A DNA stretch of 24,680 nt from positions 1-24,680 of the IMG/VR virus record IMGVR_UViG_3300034064_000201, one strand, 5' to 3'. The translations under genes were made by a program, and so were the position numbers. The stretch is from a virus. Every line of letters begins with the position of its first letter. Position 1 is the first letter of the stretch. Shown here one piece after another: positions 16,024-22,280 of this stretch. The notes under the pieces are model-generated. The model had not been told where the DNA came from and made no database searches. It saw nothing but the letters and a program-made list of their open reading frames with translations.

Positions 16024-16790
16024 TTTTCCTCGCTTAGTTGTAGATTGAATGTTTCGTTCCATACCATCATTGCGATGGTTGCGTATCCTACTAGGTCTTG
16101 CCATGTGTCTACTAATGCTTCGTTCTTAGGACGATGTCCTTCTTCTACGAGTGTTAGTAGTCGTGCGATCTTGTCGCACATTCTGATTGCGATTCCTGTT
16201 AGACCAAACAGGTTGATGTTGTTATGTCCGTAGTCTCGTTGTTTGTTGACTAAGAGTTTGTGCATTGAGTCTGCTTGCCAAATGCCATCGTGTTTAAGTT
16301 GTGCGCAAGCCATGTCTCCTACGTCACCGATGAGTTCTAGTGGGACTTCTATTTGTGATCGTACGCATTGTGCGAGTCGTTTCTGCATTCCTTCTATTTG
16401 TGTGAGGATTGCAGGATTGGTTGGTATGAATGAGTTCATGTCATCAATGATTGCTCTTGATGCTTCTTCCCATGTTGTGAACATTGTGTACCTCATGTTG
16501 ATTGAGTGGTCGTTGATTAGTAGTCGTTCTAGTTCTGCCATTGCTTTCTTGGATAGTCGCCATGCGTGAGGTTTGCTCACGCCTAAGCGCCCACCTAGTT
16601 GGCTGTATGAGACACCTTCGTAGAAGATTGCTTCAATGCAGAACTTTGATTGTGGTCCTAGTTTATCTATTGCGTCTTGGACTGCTTCAATGTGTGATGT
16701 GTCTTCGGGATCAAACACGTCACCGTTTTGAAGCATTCGTTCTGCTTCTGTTGTTGGCTTTGCTGCTAGTAGATCAAGGTTGAATGTCAT
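16020..16790 (-). CDS. Sigma-70 region 4-like HTH fused to DUF1599 (nucleotide-modification-associated domain 1)
   Basis: 256 residues from ATG 16790, which overlaps the upstream gene by 17 bases; an in-frame upstream start would overlap it far more. Residues about 33-90 look like a sigma-70 region 4 helix-turn-helix: AVQDAIDKLGPQSKFCIEAI, then GVSYSQLGGRLGVSKPHAWR and LSKKAMAELERLL. Residues about 177-247 match DUF1599/Nmad1: HKLLVNKQRDYGHNNINLFG, AIRMCDKIARLLTLVEEG and ALVDTWQDLVGYATIAMM, an all-alpha domain that in phages accompanies nucleotide metabolism or base-modification genes. The linker between is helical. A transcription regulator coupled to nucleotide sensing is one reading; another is that the HTH is only DNA-binding. 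No sigma region 2 is present, so it is not a complete sigma factor. Confidence 0.7.
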   Translation of the reverse strand: MTFNLDLLAAKPTTEAERMLQNGDVFDPEDTSHIEAVQDAIDKLGPQSKFCIEAIFYEGVSYSQLGGRLGVSKPHAWRLSKKAMAELERLLINDHSINMRYTMFTTWEEASRAIIDDMNSFIPTNPAILTQIEGMQKRLAQCVRSQIEVPLELIGDVGDMACAQLKHDGIWQADSMHKLLVNKQRDYGHNNINLFGLTGIAIRMCDKIARLLTLVEEGHRPKNEALVDTWQDLVGYATIAMMVWNETFNLQLSEEK

Positions 16791-17238
16791 GGCGTATCGG
16801 CTCTGTTGGGAAGTAGTCAATGTGGAGTGCGAAGTATGGTTTGTTGTTGTCGGGGAATCTGTCAACGACACCGAACTTGTGGAATGCTTTAACCCATTCG
16901 GCTAGTGGGGCTACCCAATAACGTTTCTTACTTGAGTCCCATATCCATAGGTTGACTGGTCCTATTGCTTGCCATACTGACATTGATGTCAGTTTGTCAA
17001 AGCGTGTCTTGAGCATGCTGTCGCCTCGTGAGGCGCACCCCATGACTTCGTATAGACCATCGGGGAGCATGTAGTCGGGGGCGTAACGCATTGTGTCTCG
17101 CATGTGTCGTGTATCAAACGTTGGGCGTAGCATCCCCAGCCTGTGGGCTGAGGGATTGACAGATTCAAATGCTGTTTCTGCTGTGTCTCCCATTGTTTTG
17201 ATTCGTGTTGACCACGGTTGGTTCTTGTAGGTGCTCAT
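16774..17238 (-). CDS. Probable PD-(D/E)XK-fold phage protein (154 aa)
   Basis: ATG 17238 overlaps the resolvase stop (ATGA). A nuclease-like order of motifs is seen: Glu21 in GDTAETAFESV, then YAPDYMLPDGLYEVMG at about residues 52-67 (Pro54-Asp55, Glu64-x-Met66), then Lys77 in DSMLKTRFDKL. The hydrophobic strand PVNLWIWDSS comes next. This is the layout of restriction-endonuclease-fold proteins, but the usual Lys of ExK is Met here, so the activity may be lost or the Lys may have moved to position 77. It lies between a RusA-type resolvase and the HTH-DUF1599 gene. The fold assignment is by motif reading only. Confidence 0.5.
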   Translation of the reverse strand: MSTYKNQPWSTRIKTMGDTAETAFESVNPSAHRLGMLRPTFDTRHMRDTMRYAPDYMLPDGLYEVMGCASRGDSMLKTRFDKLTSMSVWQAIGPVNLWIWDSSKKRYWVAPLAEWVKAFHKFGVVDRFPDNNKPYFALHIDYFPTEPIRHDIQP

Positions 17239-17651
17239 GCTTTGATCGCAGTCAACTTGACGACTTGTGAGTCGTCTTTCCAAGCCACACCATTCAATCC
17301 ATCTAGGATAGTTTTAACATAGTTGTCTATGTCTCCACGTAAAGATGATTTGGTTTCAATGTCAATTCGTTCAACGATGATTGCCATTCCTTCTTTGTCA
17401 ACGACAATGTGGACAGCGACTTCACCTTCAAAGACTGGACCATCCCATGCTGCAGCGATTTCTTTTTCTGCTTGAATGGTTTTGGCTGGGGTGTACATGA
17501 ATGTTTTGCCAGCCTTGGACACTGCTGCCCGTGGTCGTTCTTTAGGGTGTGGTCTTTGTTCTATGAAGATTGAGTGTGACCGTACGCTCTTACCAGTAAC
17601 TTCTCCAGTTCCAGTCGTCCCGTCTCGCCTCGCATCAGATATTTTCCCCAT
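17235..17651 (-). CDS. RusA-family Holliday junction resolvase
   Basis: 138 residues. The core begins SIFIEQRPHPKERPRAAVSK near residue 27, as in RusA. The acidic active-site region is clear: RGDIDNYVKTILDGLNGVAW at 106-124 (Asp107, Asp109, Asp117) followed by KDDSQV (Asp126, Asp127). RusA enzymes cut four-way DNA junctions as homodimers; in a phage this would resolve recombination or replication intermediates before packaging. No other start codon exists between the ATG at 17651 and the core, so the gene overlaps the primase-polymerase gene by 91 bases and has a 25-residue extra N-terminus. GGAGG lies 13 bases before the ATG, a long spacing. Confidence 0.85.
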   Translation of the reverse strand: MGKISDARRDGTTGTGEVTGKSVRSHSIFIEQRPHPKERPRAAVSKAGKTFMYTPAKTIQAEKEIAAAWDGPVFEGEVAVHIVVDKEGMAIIVERIDIETKSSLRGDIDNYVKTILDGLNGVAWKDDSQVVKLTAIKA

Positions 17652-18457
17652 CTTAAATCAGCATCCTCCAAGATACTCATAGCATCCTCAGGATTGAGTG
17701 ATGCTTTACGGCATTCGTGTGCGAGGTGTGTCAACGTGGTTGACCTGTCACGTCCTTCAATAGGTCCGTCTCTGAAGATGGCTCTACCTAGTGGTGTCAG
17801 TTGCCTTGCTGCTTGTGCCATGTCGTGTGACGGTGCTCCTACAGTAATTGTGGCTACTTTAGGTGGCTGGTAGTAGTCTGCTATCTCGGCTACTTTTGTT
17901 GGTGTCACTCTTGTGGCAATCGCTTCGGGAACAAACTCAGATAAACTGATCTTGTTTCCTTCACGATCTACCATGTATCGTACACCATTACCATAGTCAG
18001 GGTACGGTAAACGAACATAGTTACCTAGTTGTCCAACGTTAAGTGTTTCTTGTTTCGGGTTTACTTCTTTGGGGTTGAGCCCTGTGACTTGGTGCGCTGC
18101 AAGGAACATGCGTCGCATGTCTCCTGCGAGCATCAGTTCTGTACCGAACACCCAAATGTGGTAGCCACGACGAGTCTTTTCAACCCATGATGGTATGCCT
18201 ACTGCTTGAAATGCATCGTGTAATGACCATGCTTCTTCGGGAGCATCGTAGTCAATGTCTGTGCAGCCCCACACGCATTGTGTTTGACCATTGTGTGACA
18301 AGCATGGATAGACACCGATGAATGGACCGTTGGCTAAATGGTTTTTGAAATGGTCGGGAGTCAAAGGTGATCTGACACACCCACCTTCCCATGAACCATA
18401 AGCATCGCCACGTCCACGGAATAGTGTGACAAATCCTTTAAGGATTTCGTCATCCAT
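17561..18457 (-). CDS. Archaeo-eukaryotic-type primase-polymerase (Prim-Pol)
   Basis: 298 residues from ATG 18457, which overlaps the helicase stop by eight bases (ATGGATGA). AEP active-site motifs are visible: WGCTDIDYD at 64-71 (Asp67, Asp69, metal-binding DxD), RRGYHIWVFG at 97-105 (His100, nucleotide-binding sxH) and GNYVRLPYPDYGNG near 145-158, which is typical of the TOTE-like AEP branch. The C-terminal 100 residues are helical (TLTHLAHECRKASLNPEDAM), probably an accessory helical domain. The enzyme would synthesise primers, and possibly extend DNA, with the adjacent DnaB-type helicase. The last 30 codons are also read in another frame as the start of the RusA gene. Confidence 0.82.
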   Translation of the reverse strand: MDDEILKGFVTLFRGRGDAYGSWEGGCVRSPLTPDHFKNHLANGPFIGVYPCLSHNGQTQCVWGCTDIDYDAPEEAWSLHDAFQAVGIPSWVEKTRRGYHIWVFGTELMLAGDMRRMFLAAHQVTGLNPKEVNPKQETLNVGQLGNYVRLPYPDYGNGVRYMVDREGNKISLSEFVPEAIATRVTPTKVAEIADYYQPPKVATITVGAPSHDMAQAARQLTPLGRAIFRDGPIEGRDRSTTLTHLAHECRKASLNPEDAMSILEDADLRWGKYLMRGETGRLELEKLLVRAYGHTQSS

Positions 18458-19505
18458 TGCCGACCTCACGTAGGAACTGAGAAGGCAACTCACCATCACG
18501 TAAACGAGTGAGACGACCTGATCCTTGTTCAATCTCAAAGTCAATGTCATCAATAAGATTGCCAGCAGGACGCTTGTTCTTCACGAGGTTGAGTGTCAAC
18601 GTATGTGAATGAATGCGTGACTCGTAACGAAGGTTGTCTAGTTGTTCCATCGCACGCTCTGATGCTGTTGACTTATCTAGTTTGGCTTCAAGTTCACGTA
18701 TCTGTGACTCAATCTCAAACCGCTTACGACGCACACCAATGATGTGTGTCGCTTGCTGCTCGCCACCAAACGATCCTGATGAGATCGTCAGGCGCTTACC
18801 ATCAGATCCTGATGAGCGTGAAGTCTGATGCAGCACCAAAAGTGGTACGTCATGTCGTCGCCCCCAAGCCTTCATCGTGTTGGCTTTAGATGGTACGTCT
18901 TCCCCTCCACCTTGGAGTAGTTCAAGATAGTCAAAGACGACAAGGTCGGGCTTCTGTCCCCACATGTCAGAGACTTCAGACATGGCTTTCTCCATATCGG
19001 AGAGAGCCATAGGCTGGTCAAGAACAGCGAGGGTTGGGAAGTGTTCGTTTGCTGTCTGCTTCAATAAGTCAATTGCCTCGGTGTCGTCCATTGCGATGAG
19101 GCGTTCAAGATCTGCTGCGTTCACGCCGTGTGTAACACAGGCGAGTTTAATTAATACGAGTGTACGTGGTTCGTCAGGTACAAAATAAATAATGTTCTTG
19201 TTGCTATTAGCCTTCAACATTTCCAGCAACGTTAATGTCTTACCACTATGACTGTACCCAATGACTAGACACATCTCTCCTGCAGCGATGCCACGCATCT
19301 CACGATCAAGATCATTGAACCCTGTGTAGATACGTTCGTGTGGTGACTGCGCCCAACGTACAAACTCATCTGCTGCTTCTTCAAGAGGATGATAGTAAGT
19401 ATGTCCTTTGTGTTCTGATACGGGGGAAAGAGATGGGGACGATTGCTCGTCCCCATCCTTCAATGCTTTCCACTTCGCAGAAAAATCTACGGTGGGTTCT
19501 GTCAT
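18450..19505 (-). CDS. DnaB/RecA-fold replicative helicase
   Basis: 351 residues from ATG 19505, which overlaps the upstream stop (ATGA). Walker A is GYSHSGKT at 83-90, preceded by TGFNDLDREMRGIAAGEMCL as in DnaB/KaiC-like ATPases. Walker B is LVVFDYLELL at about 188-197, and the sensor-like HQTSRSSG begins at 226. C-terminal NLVKNKRPAG matches the helicase 'KNR' segment. The DnaB N-terminal primase-binding domain is absent, so it is a single-domain RecA-fold helicase. Between the ATPase core and the KNK motif a charged helical insertion of about 40 residues (RKRFEIESQIRELEAKLDKS) is predicted to form a coiled-coil hairpin. It would unwind DNA ahead of the neighbouring primase-polymerase. Confidence 0.85.
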   Translation of the reverse strand: MTEPTVDFSAKWKALKDGDEQSSPSLSPVSEHKGHTYYHPLEEAADEFVRWAQSPHERIYTGFNDLDREMRGIAAGEMCLVIGYSHSGKTLTLLEMLKANSNKNIIYFVPDEPRTLVLIKLACVTHGVNAADLERLIAMDDTEAIDLLKQTANEHFPTLAVLDQPMALSDMEKAMSEVSDMWGQKPDLVVFDYLELLQGGGEDVPSKANTMKAWGRRHDVPLLVLHQTSRSSGSDGKRLTISSGSFGGEQQATHIIGVRRKRFEIESQIRELEAKLDKSTASERAMEQLDNLRYESRIHSHTLTLNLVKNKRPAGNLIDDIDFEIEQGSGRLTRLRDGELPSQFLREVGNG

Positions 19506-19972
19506 GATGCACTCTTGGGTGGCCAAAATGCTGCTGGCTCTTGACCGTCAACAGCGTCTGCCTGCTTGAACCAAGGACGCTTTGTGCCAACTGCTTGGTC
19601 ACGGTTGTCCCATACACGACCCACGCCTGCCTTCTTGCATGCGCTGACCAACCAGTTAGGAAGATCGCCGTGTTGCTTGCCAGCGACGACAAGTGTGCCA
19701 CTGCTCATTGGTTGTGGTGCTGCAGCCTTGGTGAATGTGGGCTTAGGTGCTTCAACTGCTTCTTCCATAGTTGAGTTAGGGAATGTCTGCTGAAGCATTT
19801 CAACACCGTGGTCTGAGTTAAAACCATGTGCATTGTTGAGGGCTTCGCTTACTGCATCAAAAGCGATAAGCCACTCAGCAATGTTGCTCATGGTATTCGT
19901 GTCCTTCACGATCAGTTCGGCTGCGATCTTTGCAGCCACCTGAGTGACAATGGATTGGTCTTTGCTGATCAT
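19502..19972 (-). CDS. Unknown replication-operon protein (156 aa), possible ssDNA-binding accessory
   Basis: ATG 19972 overlaps the nuclease gene stop (ATGA). The N-terminal half is helical (SIVTQVAAKIAAELIVKDTN, SNIAEWLIAFDAVSEALNNA), the middle is a P/A-rich linker (EAPKPTFTKAAAPQP), and the C-terminus has GDLPNWLVSACKKAGVGRVW, DNR, then RPWFKQADAV and AAFWPP. The WDNR...PWFK...FWPP order resembles a zinc-ribbon-like tail seen in phage proteins, but only one Cys remains, so metal binding is probably lost. Its position between a nuclease and helicase suggests a single-strand binding or recombination partner; this is inference. Confidence 0.5.
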   Translation of the reverse strand: MISKDQSIVTQVAAKIAAELIVKDTNTMSNIAEWLIAFDAVSEALNNAHGFNSDHGVEMLQQTFPNSTMEEAVEAPKPTFTKAAAPQPMSSGTLVVAGKQHGDLPNWLVSACKKAGVGRVWDNRDQAVGTKRPWFKQADAVDGQEPAAFWPPKSAS

Positions 19973-20799
19973 TTTAGTGATCCTTCCTGTGGTTGTATAT
20001 CTGATGAAGTTAACTTGCTTCCCTTGCATATTGACCAGTATGAGCACCAAGTCTGACTACACAAATAGTGTGTGTCATTCTTGGTCCACGACTGCTCTGT
20101 GCCGAGGAGGAGTGCCTGCCTAATGAAAGGTCTGACAATCTCTTTAAGCCAATCGGCATGGCTCTCGTTACGGTGGACAGACAGTATTTGTGCCGATCCT
20201 CCACGAACTAAAATTCCGTACTTGAATGTTGCTGGGTATTCAAGCCACTCATTTGCGACTGCTGCTGCAGCGTACATGGTTGGCTGTACTGCTTGTGATT
20301 GCTTGTCACGTTGATTGTATTTTCGGGCTGCAGTTTTCCAGTCCCAAATACCAGTCGTCGTTAGACAATCCATTGTACCAATGCCATGGACCTTCACTGT
20401 GTTATCGCCTAAAATAAATTCGTCCATAGGGAAAGTAAATGATTTTTCTACGGCGACAACTTCGCCAACGTGGGGCAGAATGTTCTTATCAAATTCTGTT
20501 ACGAGTTCGTGGACGAAATCGTAGAGTTGTTCGTTGGTGTACTTGACACGGTTGAATGGTTCGTCAAGGAGTTTGTTTAACTCTGCGAGTCCAACCTTAA
20601 TACCTTCACCCTTGCCTTCAAGGATGCTGGCGATGCCAGCATGGACTGCAGTGCCTAGGATGGTTGCATCGTTGGGCATGTTCCACTCTGACCTGATCAT
20701 GCCTTGGCGACCACGCTCATTACACATGAGCGCATCACCAATCCAAGACTGGCGTACGTAGACGTTGGTTGTGCCATCGTCATCTATTTGAATCTTCAT
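19969..20799 (-). CDS. Cas4/RecB-family PD-(D/E)XK exonuclease with probable Fe-S cluster
   Basis: 276 residues from ATG 20799, which overlaps the upstream stop (ATGA). RecB-type nuclease motifs: GTAVHAGI at 49-56 (His53), HGIGTMDCL at 138-146 (Asp144), GIWDWKTA at 150-157 (Asp153, Lys155) and QPTMYAAA at about 172-179 (Gln/Tyr motif). Four cysteines fit a [4Fe-4S] cluster: Cys26 in DALMCNERG, and Cys247, Cys252, Cys258 in LCSQTWCSYWSICKG. This is the Cas4/AddB-like layout. In phages such enzymes resect DNA ends for recombination or replication. No CRISPR array or other cas gene is nearby, so a CRISPR role is not supported. Confidence 0.85.
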   Translation of the reverse strand: MKIQIDDDGTTNVYVRQSWIGDALMCNERGRQGMIRSEWNMPNDATILGTAVHAGIASILEGKGEGIKVGLAELNKLLDEPFNRVKYTNEQLYDFVHELVTEFDKNILPHVGEVVAVEKSFTFPMDEFILGDNTVKVHGIGTMDCLTTTGIWDWKTAARKYNQRDKQSQAVQPTMYAAAAVANEWLEYPATFKYGILVRGGSAQILSVHRNESHADWLKEIVRPFIRQALLLGTEQSWTKNDTHYLCSQTWCSYWSICKGSKLTSSDIQPQEGSLK

Positions 20800-21242
20800 A
20801 GTTCTTCTTTCAGTTGGCGGTGCAAGCGTGCTGCATGAGCAGGAACGAGATCCATTCCCCACATCACAGTTACTAGCACTCTTATTTGAGTTGCTGTTGA
20901 ACCTTGCTTTACTCTACGTCGCAGTTCAGTCATTTGTTCTTCAGTGAAATTAAGTTTGCGTTCGGTGCGACGACGATTAAGTTCAGCGCCAGTCAACCTA
21001 GCAGTACGAGTGAGAACTATCCACTCGTCATGGAACATGACTTGTGCTTGAAAGAACTGCACCATTTTCTCATCTGTCCAAGGTGTACCAAGGTCTAAGT
21101 ATTCTGCAATCTCTAATCCACACCAGCCTTCGTTAACTGGATCTACTTTGATCTGCGTTGGAGTCTTCACGACGACATCGCAGAGGCATTCAATGCTATG
21201 TCCGACGACATTGCATGTTTCAGGTTTTACTTGTGGTGGCAT
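20796..21242 (-). CDS. HTH-like protein (148 aa), first gene of the replication chain
   Basis: ATG 21242 has a good SD (AAAGGAGATGAA) and lies ten bases from a copy of the 17-base palindromic motif. Four cysteines occur in the first 45 residues (TCNVVGHSIECLCDVVV, EGWCGLE), which might bind metal. The C-terminal third is helical: LNFTEEQMTELRRRVKQGST, then ATQIRVLVTVMWGMDLVPAH, with a helix-turn-helix feel and high Arg content. As first gene in the chain it could be a DNA-binding regulator or a replication initiator. No family recognised by name. Confidence 0.55.
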   Translation of the reverse strand: MPPQVKPETCNVVGHSIECLCDVVVKTPTQIKVDPVNEGWCGLEIAEYLDLGTPWTDEKMVQFFQAQVMFHDEWIVLTRTARLTGAELNRRRTERKLNFTEEQMTELRRRVKQGSTATQIRVLVTVMWGMDLVPAHAARLHRQLKEEL

Positions 21243-21251
21243 TTCATCTCC

Positions 21252-21268
21252 TTTAATTTGAAATTAAA
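21252..21268. promoter_or_regulatory. 17-base palindromic motif, copy A
   Basis: TTTAATTTGAAATTAAA, 8-base perfect arms around a single G. It lies immediately before the SD of the replication chain's first gene (start 21242). Confidence 0.75.
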
Positions 21269-21271
21269 TAG

Positions 21272-21317
21272 GTACTGTATCCAATCCGATCACTCCGTGT
21301 CGGATTGGATCTAGTAC
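21272..21317. promoter_or_regulatory. 46-base dyad in the leader of the replication operon
   Basis: ATCCAATCCGA (21279-21289) and TCGGATTGGAT (21300-21310) are a perfect 11-bp inverted repeat around a 10-base loop. Outside them GTACT (21272-21276) and AGTAC (21313-21317) pair after a two-base internal mismatch. It sits in the 143-base gap before the gene starting at 21242. It has no T tract after it, so a regulatory hairpin, operator or origin-like element is more likely than a simple terminator. Confidence 0.7.
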
Positions 21318-21340
21318 TCGTGCTAATCCCCGTTAGGGAT

Positions 21341-21363
21341 AGTATACACATTGAATTGGTCAA
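21341..21363 (-). promoter_or_regulatory. Weak promoter candidate for the replication operon
   Basis: On the minus strand TTGACC (21363-21358) is followed by TATACT (21346-21341). Each resembles a -35 or -10 box, but the spacing is 11 bases, not 16-18. Pairing TTGACC with TATCCC (21341-21336) gives 16 bases but a poor -10. It is offered only because a promoter is expected in this gap. Confidence 0.25.
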
Positions 21364-21385
21364 CATGCATAATACCTGCTCACGG

Positions 21386-21529
21386 CTACTTTTTTGGTTT
21401 GGGTATTTCTTTCATGTGAGGGTGACCCCGATGCTTCGCACATGTCGGTGCTGATTTCAAAGGCACATGAGTAATGATTGTCGCTGCGCATTTCTCACAG
21501 AACCACCACTTCTTGTCGTCGCTAGTCAT
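21386..21529 (-). CDS. Small zinc-ribbon-like protein (47 aa)
   Basis: ATG 21529 overlaps the upstream stop (ATGA) and the frame ends at TAG 21388-21386. The sequence starts MTSDDKKWWFCEKCAATIIT and continues HVPLKSAPTCAKHRGHPHMK, ending EIPKPKK. Cys11-x2-Cys14 and Cys30-x2-His33 (with His36/His38) form a convincing zinc ribbon or knuckle. Basic residues around the ligands suggest nucleic-acid binding. It is the last gene of the 22204-21386 block, just upstream of the 46-base dyad. Confidence 0.65.
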   Translation of the reverse strand: MTSDDKKWWFCEKCAATIITHVPLKSAPTCAKHRGHPHMKEIPKPKK

Positions 21530-21774
21530 TGAGGTAGAAACCTTTGCTCTAGGTCTAACGTGTCTAGGATTGAATCAGCAAGGCGTACTGCTACGTCTTG
21601 CTCATCAACTGAATGGACTTCAACTGCTTCATCTTCATCATCATCTTCGTCCGTTGTCTTTAGCACGCAGCCAGTGAATGATGAACTGAAGTCAATTACT
21701 TTGTCAATCAGTTCACCATCCTCTCCGACTACGATGTGGACAATGGGTGAAAATGTAACGTGATATATTTTCAT
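21526..21774 (-). CDS. Small acidic protein (82 aa), unknown function
   Basis: Start at ATG 21774, with AAAGGAGATAAC before it; an upstream in-frame extension would run through the neighbour and is rejected. The product has a beta-like N-terminus (KIYHVTFSPIVHIVVGEDGE), a strongly acidic middle (TTDEDDDEDEAVEV) and a helical end (VRLADSILDTLDLEQ). The acidity could mimic DNA or recruit basic partners, but this is speculation. No known family. Confidence 0.6.
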   Translation of the reverse strand: MKIYHVTFSPIVHIVVGEDGELIDKVIDFSSSFTGCVLKTTDEDDDEDEAVEVHSVDEQDVAVRLADSILDTLDLEQRFLPQ

Positions 21775-21785
21775 GTTATCTCCTT

Positions 21786-22007
21786 TTAGAATACTGATAT
21801 TGAATAGTTGTCCCAAGTAAAGATCGTTGTGGCATCTACATGCCATAACGTGAAGCCCTCTTCGTCAACCTCTAACAGTTCACCGCAAGCGATCTCTTCA
21901 TCAGAGTCAGAGTGGTTGATGCATAGATGTTTGCCGATCAGGTTCTCCATGATGGTGATGATGAGTGCATACTCACTGTACGTATAGGTGAGTCTGATGG
22001 TCATCAT
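21786..22007 (-). CDS. Small protein (73 aa), unknown function
   Basis: ATG 22007 overlaps the upstream stop (ATGATGA; a second ATG at 22004 would remove one Met). The sequence MTIRLTYTYSEYALIITIME is followed by GKHLCINHSDSDEEIACGEL and EVDEEGFTLWHVDATT. It is beta-rich and acidic, with a compact SH3-like feel, but no family is recognised. The 11-base gap after its stop carries the SD of the next gene. Confidence 0.55.
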   Translation of the reverse strand: MMTIRLTYTYSEYALIITIMENLIGKHLCINHSDSDEEIACGELLEVDEEGFTLWHVDATTIFTWDNYSISVF

Positions 22008-22204
22008 GCACTCTCGTACAGAAGGCTAAGAATTTCTTCTTGAACTGCAACGAGGTTACGCATGTCTGCACTTGATTCTTTACCGTACTTAGAGTCAGGA
22101 CCGTACTTGGTCATCTTGCTAATCAGGTTTTGGATTGCGATGCCGATGGTTTTATGAAGTGATTCCACTTCTTGCAACGACAGGGTGATAGATAACTCTT
22201 TCAT
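22004..22204 (-). CDS. Small helical protein (66 aa), unknown function
   Basis: ATG 22204 with a weak SD (AAAGGAAACAA). The product is MKELSITLSLQEVESLHKTI then a helix (GIAIQNLISKMTKYG) and another (ADMRNLVAVQEEILSLLYES), a short two-helix coiled-coil-like protein. It heads a block whose leader contains motif copy B about 20 bases before the start codon, itself next to a terminator-like hairpin. No function assigned. Confidence 0.6.
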   Translation of the reverse strand: MKELSITLSLQEVESLHKTIGIAIQNLISKMTKYGPDSKYGKESSADMRNLVAVQEEILSLLYESA

Positions 22205-22224
22205 TTGTTTCCTTTGTTTGTGTG

Positions 22225-22241
22225 TTTAATTTGGAATTAAA
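22225..22241. promoter_or_regulatory. 17-base palindromic motif, copy B
   Basis: TTTAATTTGGAATTAAA, between a GC-rich hairpin and the SD of the gene starting at 22204. Confidence 0.75.
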
Positions 22242-22275
22242 TGGGTGGCAGGGCAGGGGGCTACCCCACCACCCA
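22242..22275 (-). terminator. Terminator-like hairpin after the DUF932 gene
   Basis: On the minus strand TGGGTGG (22275-22269) pairs with CCACCCA (22248-22242); inside, GGGG-TAG-CCCC forms a second small stem. It begins five bases after the DUF932 stop and runs straight into TTTAATT of motif copy B, which gives a modest U-rich tail. Confidence 0.55.
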
Positions 22276-22280
22276 CAGCA

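Noticed and set aside
16020-16871. Longer N-terminal starts for many leftward genes (for example 16871, 17283, 18553, 19526, 20050, 20862, 21846)
   Set aside because: In each case the extra N-terminus reads the neighbour's coding sequence out of frame, while an internal ATG overlapping the neighbour's stop (ATGA type) or with a good SD gives the expected domain start.
19969-20799. CRISPR-associated Cas4
   Set aside because: The motifs fit the Cas4/RecB nuclease family, but there is no repeat array and no cas1/cas2 nearby; phage recombination exonuclease is the simpler call.
21341-21363. Standard sigma-70 promoter from TTGACC and TATACT
   Set aside because: Spacing is 11 bases instead of about 17; kept only as a low-confidence candidate, not as a promoter call.
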